From contig JAEZGT010000180.1 in NCBI GenBank assembly GCA_023416875.1, positions 1 to 7,623 of the forward strand: a stretch of DNA of 7,623 nucleotides, read 5' to 3'. Source of the DNA: Pseudomonadota bacterium. GTDB lineage: Bacteria > Pseudomonadota > Gammaproteobacteria > Pseudomonadales > Cellvibrionaceae. The translations under genes and the position numbers were made by a program. Below the pieces are notes generated by a model. It did no database searches. It saw only the letters and a program-made list of their open reading frames with translations, and had not been told where the DNA came from. Positions 1 through 5,447 of the stretch are shown here, piece after piece (the first letter of the stretch is position 1; each line of letters begins with the position of its first letter).

Positions 1-725
1 TCAGTCAACTCCTCTTCCGCTTCTACCTGCGCCTGGGCATCCAAATAAAATTCATTGGCAAAAGTATTTAACGCGTATTCTTTTATGGCGGGATCCTTAA
101 GCCCGGCAATTCCGCCGCTGCGACCAAACAATTTCACCTTTACATCGAGCCGATGAAATGCCTGACCTAATTCCAGTCCCACAACTCCAGGACCGAAAAT
201 CGCCATGGTTTTAGGCAATTCCGTCAGTTCGAAAATCTGATCGGTGTTGAGCAGGCGCTTGTGCACGCCGCGCAACAACGGTGGAACCACAGGTCGAGAA
301 CCAGTGGCGATCACCACGGTTTTGGCGTGAATACGGTCGCCGTTGGATAACTGCAATGTGTGGTTATCGAGAAATTCCGCATACGCGTAAATTTTGCGCG
401 TCTCGGGAATTCCTTCTATTGATTGCAGCACAAAACCGACGAAACGATCACGCTCGCGCTGCACGCGGGCCATCACCGCTTTGCCATCAATCAGCGTTTG
501 AGGATTCGTCACGCCAAAAATTGTGCTGTCACGACTGCGATGAGCGGCCTCGGCAGCGGCAATTAATAATTTGCTCGGCATGCAGCCGACTCTGGCACAG
601 GTAGTCCCCAGCGGGCCGCCGTCGATCAACAAAATTTTCTCCGTATGTTTGCTGGCCGCGCGATACGCCCCGAGCCCTGCGGTGCCAGCGCCCAGAATCG
701 CCACATCGACATCGTGAATTTTCAT
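1..725 (-). CDS. Dihydrolipoyl dehydrogenase-like flavoprotein disulfide oxidoreductase (N-terminal half, cut by window edge)
   Basis: Reading the minus strand from the ATG at 725-723 gives 241 codons with no stop before the window edge. This is about half of the usual 460-480 residues of the family. The N-terminus carries an FAD-binding Rossmann motif GAGTAG (residues 12-17) and the redox-active disulfide motif TTCARVGCMPSK, with Cys43 and Cys48 in the C-x4-C spacing of class I pyridine nucleotide-disulfide oxidoreductases. ATGSRP follows at 140-145, then a second dinucleotide-binding fold, GPGVVGLELG, from residue 178. The end of its second strand reads LFGRS, with Arg rather than the Glu typical of NAD-specific enzymes, so NADPH use is possible. 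A GGAGG ribosome site at 730-734, 4 nt before the ATG, supports this start. The dimer interface and catalytic His lie outside the window, so lipoamide, glutathione or other substrates cannot be separated. Both cysteines are present, so it is not an SthA-type transhydrogenase. Confidence 0.9.
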   Translation of the reverse strand, partial: MKIHDVDVAILGAGTAGLGAYRAASKHTEKILLIDGGPLGTTCARVGCMPSKLLIAAAEAAHRSRDSTIFGVTNPQTLIDGKAVMARVQRERDRFVGFVLQSIEGIPETRKIYAYAEFLDNHTLQLSNGDRIHAKTVVIATGSRPVVPPLLRGVHKRLLNTDQIFELTELPKTMAIFGPGVVGLELGQAFHRLDVKVKLFGRSGGIAGLKDPAIKEYALNTFANEFYLDAQAQVEAEEELT

Positions 726-862
726 GGTCCCTCCAAATTTTGCTGTGTCAATGACAACGTGGATTATGCGCCGTGAACGACACAATCCTCCAGCTCTCAA
801 CTTATTCATCGATCACTTGTTAAGATAGCGGCTTTTTCACAGGTTCTGACATGAGGCCCCCT
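726..862. promoter_or_regulatory. Divergent intergenic region between the oxidoreductase and yajL
   Basis: These 137 bp separate two head-to-head genes and must hold both promoters. On the minus strand a CATAAT box (765-770 region) resembles a -10 element, but I see no good -35 at the right distance. On the plus strand TAAGAT near 822-827 is a weak -10 candidate. An 11-bp dyad TGTCAATGACA sits at 746-756, just upstream of the oxidoreductase ribosome site, and could be a regulator half-site pair. All of this is inferred by eye. Confidence 0.3.
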
Positions 863-1444
863 ATGACAAAGGTTCTGATTCCTATCGCCGACGGCACCGA
901 AGAAATGGAAGCTGTTATCACCATCGACGTGTTGCGCCGCGCTGAGTTCGATGTCTGCGTTGCCTCCGTGATGCCAGAAAGGAAAGAAGTCATCACCGCC
1001 CACAATGTCCGCGTGGTCGCGGATGTGCTGCTGGAAGAATGTGTAGAACAGGAGTGGGACATGATTGTGTTGCCCGGCGGCATACCGGGTGCAATCCATC
1101 TGCACGATTCCGCATCCTTGATCGCGCTGCTGGGGGACCAGATTGCGCAACAGCGCTGGGTTGCCGCTATTTGCGCGGCGCCCGCTGTGGTGCTCGGTCG
1201 CCACCAACTCATTCCCAATGCCAATGCCACCTGCTATCCGGCCTACCAAGAGGAACTCTCGAGACAAACTGCGGCCGTAAGTCAAGAGCGGGTTGTGGTG
1301 GACGGCAAGCTCATCACCAGTCAAGGTCCAGGTACAGCAGTGGAATTTGCGCTGCGTCTGGTGGAGCTAATGGGTGGTAAGCAGAAGGCAGACGAGGTGC
1401 AAAAGGCGATGGTCGTCACTCAAACCGGGACATCCGCCGCCTAG
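863..1444 (+). CDS. yajL: DJ-1/PfpI family protein, YajL-like
   Basis: The 193-residue product matches the DJ-1/YajL subfamily along its whole length. Conserved blocks are GTEEMEA (residues 11-17), VLPGGIPGA (69-77), the nucleophile elbow AAICAAP with Cys104, and TSQGPGTAVEFAL near the C-terminus. Glu16 corresponds to the conserved Glu that protonates or contacts the reactive cysteine (Glu18/Cys106 in human DJ-1). Members act as cytosolic oxidative-stress proteins, with chaperone, glyoxalase and protein-deglycase activities reported; which applies here cannot be read from sequence. The start at 863 is preferred over the in-frame ATG at 851. GAGG at 853-856 is spaced 6 nt from 863, and the resulting N-terminus MTKVLIPIADG aligns directly with the first strand of the family. 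The alternative start would add only MRPP. Its divergent partner is also a thiol-redox flavoprotein, which suggests a shared oxidative or carbonyl stress setting (inference). Confidence 0.93.
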   Translation: MTKVLIPIADGTEEMEAVITIDVLRRAEFDVCVASVMPERKEVITAHNVRVVADVLLEECVEQEWDMIVLPGGIPGAIHLHDSASLIALLGDQIAQQRWVAAICAAPAVVLGRHQLIPNANATCYPAYQEELSRQTAAVSQERVVVDGKLITSQGPGTAVEFALRLVELMGGKQKADEVQKAMVVTQTGTSAA

Positions 1445-1523
1445 GGCTGGCCAGCCGTCATACGAAGTGCTAAGGTTCAGTGATGATCATTACGCAGCCC
1501 CGCAAATTATTCCTTTCCGACGC

Positions 1524-1557
1524 GCAAGCCCGCGGGCTTGTCTGTGCCTTGCTTTTT
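1524..1557 (+). terminator. Possible yajL terminator (dyad plus T-run)
   Basis: A perfect 16-bp palindrome CAAGCCCGCGGGCTTG occupies 1525-1540, giving a 6-bp stem with a CGCG loop. The T-run (1553-1557) starts 12 nt beyond it. An outer pairing of GCAAG (1524-1528) with CTTGC (1548-1552) would place a stem directly against the five Ts. It is the only terminator-like structure close after yajL, but the geometry is not canonical. Confidence 0.4.
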
Positions 1558-1560
1558 ATG

Positions 1561-1588
1561 GGCGGTTAGGAAGCGCTTCCTAGCCGCC
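1561..1588. promoter_or_regulatory. 28-bp near-perfect palindrome, operator-like core GGAAGCGCTTCC
   Basis: Positions 1561-1588 form an inverted repeat in which 13 of 14 base pairs are Watson-Crick and the other (T1566 with G1583) is a G-T mismatch. The central GGAAGCGCTTCC (1569-1580), with its CG at the dyad axis, resembles LacI-family operators. No T-run follows on either strand, so it is not an intrinsic terminator. It lies 66 bp upstream of rnk, where it could be a repressor site or, if transcribed, a 12-bp hairpin with a 4-nt loop. The regulator is unknown. Confidence 0.45.
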
Positions 1589-1615
1589 GTACATTTTCAC
1601 ATACATACAACATCC

Positions 1616-1635
1616 GGTGCGCTCAGCACCTTTTT
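1616..1635 (+). terminator. Small hairpin plus T5 in the rnk leader (possible attenuator)
   Basis: GGTGC (1616-1620) and GCACC (1626-1630) can form a 5-bp stem with loop GCTCA, followed at once by TTTTT (1631-1635). This is the layout of a short intrinsic terminator. It sits 9 nt before the rnk ribosome site (GGAG 1644-1647), so it would either end upstream transcription or act as a leader attenuator for rnk. The stem is short and function is unproven. Confidence 0.35.
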
Positions 1636-1653
1636 GCATTTGCGGAGAATTTT

Positions 1654-2049
1654 ATGACTTTTGCACAACAACATATGGAATCGGTATCTCTGATCGTCAG
1701 CAAAGCGGATTACCAGCGCTTGGTGCCACTGATTCGCGACAGCGAGCTGGAACTGGCCGACGCGCTGGATGAAGAACTGTCACGCGCTGACATAGTCGAC
1801 AGCCAGAACCTGCCGGGCGACGCCGTGGCCATGAACAGCACGGTCACCTACCGTGATCTGGAAACCAAAGCCGAAACCACCGTTACTCTGGTCTTCCCGA
1901 CGGAAGCCGATATTGCGGAGAAAAAGATTTCAGTTCTGTCTCCTGTGGGCGTTGCCTTGCTGGGGCTGCGCATCGGCGGGCGTATTCAATGGCCGATGCC
2001 GAACGGCAAATTCAAACATTTCGAAATTCTGGCGGTTACACAAAACTGA
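1654..2049 (+). CDS. rnk: Regulator of nucleoside diphosphate kinase (Rnk)
   Basis: The product is 131 residues, close to the 136 of E. coli Rnk. Residues 1-50 are predicted helical and charged (the short coiled-coil arm), and residues 51-131 form the GreA/GreB-type C-terminal FKBP-like domain. Diagnostic stretches are LPGDAVAMNSTV (53-64), TVTLVFPTEAD (76-86) and ISVLSPVGVALLGLRIGG (92-109). Rnk proteins bind RNA polymerase near the secondary channel; in E. coli and Pseudomonas rnk was found to affect NDP kinase and nucleotide levels. The arm is shorter than in GreA and is not expected to stimulate transcript cleavage. GGAG at 1644-1647, 6 nt before the ATG, supports the start. The upstream spacer has an unusual set of dyads. 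The downstream small gene begins 17 nt after the stop and is probably co-transcribed. Confidence 0.93.
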   Translation: MTFAQQHMESVSLIVSKADYQRLVPLIRDSELELADALDEELSRADIVDSQNLPGDAVAMNSTVTYRDLETKAETTVTLVFPTEADIAEKKISVLSPVGVALLGLRIGGRIQWPMPNGKFKHFEILAVTQN

Positions 2050-2066
2050 CCGGAAGGGGACCGACC

Positions 2067-2438
2067 ATGGCCAAAAACACTGTGTTTTGGAATCAGATGC
2101 TGATGCGCAGCGACAGCATCGTGGACATAGACCCCAATGCGCCCGACGCCCTCGAGCAGGTGCGGGCGCAGTTGAATACGATTGCCGAACAATTCGACCG
2201 TGTTTTCGACCCCGCGGATCATTTTGAAGAATACGTCGCTGTAGCCCTGTGCCAGGCGCTGCAGCGAGCCATTACGCCCAAAATTGCGGCACCGGTTTGC
2301 AAAGTTGCGGTGCAAAAGAAAGTCGTTCTGGCCCCGGCCAAAACGACTCCACAGCAGACACCCGCGCCCGTGCAAAAAAGCAAACCGACCCAAAAGGTCG
2401 CGCCAAAAAAATCACCTGCGCCGAAAAATAAAAAATAA
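2067..2438 (+). CDS. Small protein with acidic helical head and Lys/Pro-rich cationic tail, function unknown
   Basis: This 123-residue protein is not recognised as a named family. Residues 1-70 look helical and acidic overall (11 Asp/Glu against 5 Lys/Arg) with amphipathic stretches such as ALEQVRAQLNTIAEQFDRVF. From residue 71 to the end the composition switches to a low-complexity tail with 13 Lys, 10 Pro, many Ala and Gln, and no acidic residue, ending PKKSPAPKNKK. Such tails occur in bacterial nucleic-acid-binding and ribosome-associated proteins, but binding is only inferred. The start at 2067 is chosen because GGGGA (2056-2060) lies 6 nt upstream and it follows the rnk stop by 17 nt; the in-frame codons before it overlap rnk. 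Because it follows rnk, a role near transcription or nucleotide metabolism is possible. There is no signal peptide or membrane segment. Confidence 0.75.
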   Translation: MAKNTVFWNQMLMRSDSIVDIDPNAPDALEQVRAQLNTIAEQFDRVFDPADHFEEYVAVALCQALQRAITPKIAAPVCKVAVQKKVVLAPAKTTPQQTPAPVQKSKPTQKVAPKKSPAPKNKK

Positions 2439-2492
2439 CACGAAGAAGTAGTCAGAACGCGAACAGCCTAAGCACCCAATAATTCCCTGCAG

Positions 2493-2523
2493 CTCCGGCC
2501 GGAGTTACCTTCGATCTCCGGCC
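2493..2523 (+). terminator. GC-rich hairpin with repeated CTCCGGCC, possible end of the rnk operon
   Basis: GGCCGGAG (2497-2504) pairs perfectly with CTCCGGCC (2516-2523) across an 11-nt loop. CTCCGGCC also occurs at 2493-2500, so the same GGCCGGAG arm can instead fold into the overlapping 12-bp palindrome at 2493-2504. There is no T-run after the stem, so Rho-independent termination is doubtful. It may stabilise the 3' end of the transcript or mark a weak terminator. Confidence 0.35.
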
Positions 2524-2651
2524 CTCTCGCACCAGCCCCGATCATTTAATGTACCAAAGTGGATCACTGATTCCCCGAGCGCTCCTGCTTCTCCAATATT
2601 AAAAATCTATTCAAAAAATTGAAATACTTTTCTGGCACAAAGTCGCGGAGC

Positions 2652-2665
2652 GGAAAGCGCTTTTT
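2652..2665. promoter_or_regulatory. Operator-like AAAGCGCTTT palindrome upstream of the metallopeptidase gene
   Basis: A perfect 10-bp dyad at 2654-2663 sits about 105 bp before the start codon, in the expected promoter region. It shares the 8-mer AAGCGCTT with the centre of the 1561-1588 palindrome. The central CG and flanking A/T triplets resemble LacI-family operators, which often govern carbohydrate genes in this group of bacteria. Direct regulation is inference. Confidence 0.35.
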
Positions 2666-2767
2666 TATTCACATATTAGATTGTTGTTGTGTTCAGCAAA
2701 TGGGCGGCGCTATCCTTGCCGCTCCTTCCGCAACACCCTTCCCACAGACATTAAGCAGGAGAGCTGT

Positions 2768-5233
2768 ATGGACTTTCTCATGGGTCGCAATACGTCTGCA
2801 CATCAGTACCCGAAAAATTCACCTAAAACCTCACAACCGATTTTTTATCGGTTAGTCACGCTGTTTTTACTGATCTTTTTTTGCATACAAGCCAATGCGC
2901 AAGCAACGGTGAGCGTGACGCTCAACAAAATTTACCACCCCATCTATGTTTCGGTTGGCGATCATCCAGCCCTGCCGTTAAAAACCAGTGACATGGGAAA
3001 AACCATCGACATCAGCCATTTATTCGGCGCTGGCGACAATACCTTGAGAGTGCGCGCTTTTAATCCGACGTCGCGCTTTACGGAATTCGCCCTGCAAGTA
3101 GCAGTTACTGGTGATGCGCCCGCGAATTTCAATATCGCTTGCACAACCAACGCCGCACCATGCGGCAGTAACGCGCAGATTTCTGCGGTGCAATTCGATG
3201 CAGGGCCAGATGAAGACACCACCGTCAAGTGGGATTTATTTTTTGACCAGACCTACAACATTCCTCTGGAAAATGCGTTGCCGAAACGCAGCTTGCAAAT
3301 TGTCCACACTGCGCTGGCGGAAAGCGAATCGGGCTACATATACATCAATGATGCCTTTACCGGATTTACTGTCGCCGACAACAAAAGCTTTCTTTTACCG
3401 CAGGGCGAATATCGGATTGCGGTGGGCGGATTTTCGGAAGAGCCTATCAGCCTCACGGGCTTTGAGAAACAAGGCGGCAACGTGGTCGATGTGGTGCTGG
3501 ATCATAGCGCCTATTCTGGGCGCTATTTTGAACAAACACTTACCCTCACCAACGATACCGTTATCGACCTGACCGCCACGTCACCGCTGCCAGTGCAACA
3601 CGAGTTAAGTATCGTGGTAGTACCCGTGAAAAATACGGTCGCGTACGACAAGGACAATCAATTTATTGGCAATTTCACCTTGGATGAGTCGTACATCGAA
3701 CGTTTCTACAACATGATGCGCGCAATGGACCAGGATTACGTCCGGCCATTTTCCTATGGTCTGAACAGCTGGAATGTCAGCCTGCACCCCGTGGTGACGG
3801 AGCCGGCAATCCGCCACTTCGACTGGGCGGTGGACACAGGGCGATTTCTGCAGGAGGCGAATCTGCGCCGGCTGCAGGATCAATACGACGTGGTCATGGT
3901 GATCTATAACGTCGAAGGATTGCCTTTCATCTACGCCGGCGCCTTGGGTGGTTATGCCTTCGTGCAACAGCCTTTCTATACCGGCCAGAAAACCGTCGCG
4001 GATAGCGCCGGCACGCCGATTTTGACGCGCAACACGGCTTTGGAAACCGGTGAGCGCGAGCTGCCCCATGAAGCCGCTTTTCACGAGCTGCTGCACATCG
4101 TTGAGCAATGGAATTCCGACAAGCTGTTCCGCTGGAACGGCATTGATGGCCTTCACGGCGGCGAGCAGCACGGCTATATCAATCGGAATGATAGCAACCC
4201 CCAGGCAGTCTCCGGCTGGGCGCATTACCACGCGGAATTTATGCAAGGGCGAGTGGCGGAACTCAACGAGCTGTATAAGGGAGCACCGACCATGCTTCCA
4301 GCAGCATGTGGTCAGGACTGCATTCGTACTGGCGTGTTTGACAGCATCCGCACGGGCGTCGGTAACCTGCATCGATTGCCGGAAGACGGCATTTACGCGC
4401 TGCGCAATAAATACAGGAGCGACCGTTATCTCAATCAAGACCTCGGCGCAAGCCAGGCAAGCGACACCAATTTGCCAGCGTCTCTGCACTGGTTTATTGA
4501 GCGGGTGGATCTGCCCAATGAGGATATTTTCTTCCGTCTGCGCAAAGCGGATTCCACCAATCAATACCTGACTTTGGACCCCGCTGGCCCTGCTCTTTAT
4601 CTAGGGCAATTGGAAAGCAACGGTCGTGCAGACTGGTATTTAAATGGCGGAGACAAAGAGTTCCGTCTGGTCAACAAAGCCACCGGCCACTACATCCATA
4701 TGGAAAATAGCGAGACCGGGCTGGAGCTGGTAACCGCCGCGGCCGATGACCGGGTGATCGGTTGGTGGAGCTCGGCCTGGAATTTTATTCCAGTCAGCGC
4801 CGGATCCTCTTCGTCATCAAGCAGTTCAAGTTCGTCATCAAGCAGTTCAAGTTCGTCGTCGAGTAGCTCCAGCTCGTCATCGAATAGCTCCAGCTCGTCA
4901 TCCAGTTCGAGTTCATCATCCAGCTCAGGTGCTGCGTCCGGCGCCTATTGCAATTGGTGGGGTACACCCGCCCCCCTCTGCCAGGTCGCCACATCCGGCT
5001 GGAGCTGGGAGAACAATCAGAACTGTGTTGCGGTCAGCACCTGCAGCGGCCAGCCAGACCCTTATGGAGTCGTCAACGGCCAGGCATCCAGTTCCAGCAG
5101 TTCATCAGGCGGCCCATCCGCGCAGTGCAACTGGTACGGCACGCAGATTCCGGTGTGCCAAAACCAGGACGTCGGCTGGGGGTGGGAGAATAACCGCGAT
5201 TGTGTAGGTGCCCTGACCTGCCAAAATCCATAA
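2768..5233 (+). CDS. Secreted HExxH metallopeptidase-like protein with ricin-like domain, poly-Ser linker and two CBM10 modules
   Basis: The product has 821 residues. A long polar n-region precedes a hydrophobic core (about 29-40) and a signal peptidase I site after ANA (residue 44). Residues 45-270 are beta-rich, and part (SGYIYINDAF to GEYRIAVG) resembles a PEGA domain. About 275-580 holds the candidate catalytic domain: HELLH at 439-443 is a zinc-binding HExxH, with His463, Glu466 and His468 downstream as third-ligand candidates. A HExxH-x22-Glu spacing would suit a gluzincin or M60-like layout, but I cannot assign a family. Residues 585-678 contain two ricin-type beta-trefoil repeats ending ADWYL and SAWNFI. 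A 41-residue serine linker (680-720) leads to two CBM10 modules (728-759 and 787-818), each with four Cys at matching positions and Trp-rich CNWxGT and GWxWENN motifs; they match at 18 of 32 positions. AGGAG at 2757-2761 supports the start. It is probably secreted and bound to cellulose. No glycosidase motif is seen. Confidence 0.85.
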   Translation: MDFLMGRNTSAHQYPKNSPKTSQPIFYRLVTLFLLIFFCIQANAQATVSVTLNKIYHPIYVSVGDHPALPLKTSDMGKTIDISHLFGAGDNTLRVRAFNPTSRFTEFALQVAVTGDAPANFNIACTTNAAPCGSNAQISAVQFDAGPDEDTTVKWDLFFDQTYNIPLENALPKRSLQIVHTALAESESGYIYINDAFTGFTVADNKSFLLPQGEYRIAVGGFSEEPISLTGFEKQGGNVVDVVLDHSAYSGRYFEQTLTLTNDTVIDLTATSPLPVQHELSIVVVPVKNTVAYDKDNQFIGNFTLDESYIERFYNMMRAMDQDYVRPFSYGLNSWNVSLHPVVTEPAIRHFDWAVDTGRFLQEANLRRLQDQYDVVMVIYNVEGLPFIYAGALGGYAFVQQPFYTGQKTVADSAGTPILTRNTALETGERELPHEAAFHELLHIVEQWNSDKLFRWNGIDGLHGGEQHGYINRNDSNPQAVSGWAHYHAEFMQGRVAELNELYKGAPTMLPAACGQDCIRTGVFDSIRTGVGNLHRLPEDGIYALRNKYRSDRYLNQDLGASQASDTNLPASLHWFIERVDLPNEDIFFRLRKADSTNQYLTLDPAGPALYLGQLESNGRADWYLNGGDKEFRLVNKATGHYIHMENSETGLELVTAAADDRVIGWWSSAWNFIPVSAGSSSSSSSSSSSSSSSSSSSSSSSSSSNSSSSSSSSSSSSSSGAASGAYCNWWGTPAPLCQVATSGWSWENNQNCVAVSTCSGQPDPYGVVNGQASSSSSSSGGPSAQCNWYGTQIPVCQNQDVGWGWENNRDCVGALTCQNP
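4805..4927 (+). repeat. Poly-serine linker built from 21-bp tandem units
   Basis: These 41 codons encode 40 Ser and one Asn. From 4811 the DNA falls into 21-bp, seven-codon units (starts 4811, 4832, 4853, 4874, 4895). The first two units are identical base for base, the third and fourth differ at two positions, and the fifth is diverged. The general codon order is three TCN, two AGY, one TCN, one AGY. The single Asn (AAT at 4883-4885) is one transition away from the AGT Ser codon at the same place in the neighbouring unit. Confidence 0.85.
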
Positions 5234-5258
5234 CAAGGCAGTCTTCGCTCCAACCTCT

Positions 5259-5291
5259 ACAAACGGCACTCCAGGTGCCGTTTGTCATTTG
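5259..5291 (+). terminator. Intrinsic terminator after the metallopeptidase gene
   Basis: ACAAACGGCAC (5259-5269) pairs perfectly with GTGCCGTTTGT (5275-5285) around a TCCAG loop, followed by CATTTG. The 11-bp stem starts 25 nt after the stop codon. The downstream T content is modest, but the A-rich and T-rich stem ends suit an intrinsic terminator. It separates this gene from the following lipoprotein gene. Confidence 0.7.
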
Positions 5292-5347
5292 CAAGGCCAC
5301 TTTTGTCCGTCTCGAATGCTCCGTGCAGCGGTCGGCGCAAAGTATTG

Positions 5348-5363
5348 ATTGATCAAAATCACA
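5348..5363. promoter_or_regulatory. CRP-like site upstream of the poly-Ser lipoprotein gene
   Basis: ATTGATCAAAATCACA matches the CRP/Vfr pattern TGTGA-N6-TCACA at 8 of 10 specified positions, with a perfect TCACA half. It lies 85 bp before the start codon, a reasonable place for a class I or II activator site. It was found by eye, and such matches also occur by chance. Confidence 0.35.
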
Positions 5364-5447
5364 CTTCATTTCTCATTAAGCGCGTTTCGACCACAAGGTT
5401 GATACCATCGGCACACACAATAACCACAATCGGGCAAATACAATTCA

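Larger units (their letters stand above)
2439..2767 (+). other. Gene-free stretch upstream of the metallopeptidase gene
   Basis: No convincing gene is seen in these 329 bp. The 5' part holds the GC-rich hairpin cluster at 2493-2523, probably the end of the rnk operon. The middle (about 2595-2625) is AT-rich, with an imperfect dyad TTCAA-AAAA-TTGAA that could be promoter DNA. An AAAGCGCTTT palindrome lies at 2654-2663, and TATTAG at 2674-2679 is a weak -10 candidate. The 3' end carries the AGGAG ribosome site (2757-2761). An in-frame TTG at 2681 could extend the next gene upstream, but it lacks a ribosome site and would bury the signal peptide. Confidence 0.5.

Noticed and set aside
851..862. 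ATG at 851 as the start of yajL
   Set aside because: It adds only four residues, and the sequence there supplies the GAGG ribosome site for ATG 863; still possible but less likely.
806..1324. Minus-strand open frame opposite yajL
   Set aside because: The plus strand is a full-length DJ-1 family protein with all conserved motifs; the antisense translation has no recognisable features.
1525..1588. Two neighbouring palindromes as an IS end or attachment site
   Set aside because: No transposase or integrase, no target-site duplication and no paired terminal repeats were seen; regulatory or terminator roles fit better.
2277..2438. Cationic tail as evidence of a histone H1-like protein
   Set aside because: The tail is Lys/Pro/Ala-rich, but it lacks the regular PAKKAA-type repeats of bacterial H1-like proteins and the head is acidic; the name would overstate the evidence.
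2681..2767. Upstream TTG as start of the metallopeptidase gene
   Set aside because: No ribosome site precedes it, and it would add 29 polar residues before an already long n-region; ATG 2768 has AGGAG at proper spacing.
3605..4564. Long open frame on the minus strand (319 codons) opposite the metallopeptidase gene
   Set aside because: It lies wholly antisense to a protein with recognisable domains, has no family resemblance in its translation and no ribosome site; it is a codon-bias shadow.
4805..4927. CRISPR or mobile-element reading of the 21-bp repeats
   Set aside because: The units are directly adjacent, in frame, without spacers, and encode a serine linker.
4794..4994. Minus-strand open frame across the serine linker
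   Set aside because: Its low-complexity translation simply reflects reverse reading of Ser codons.
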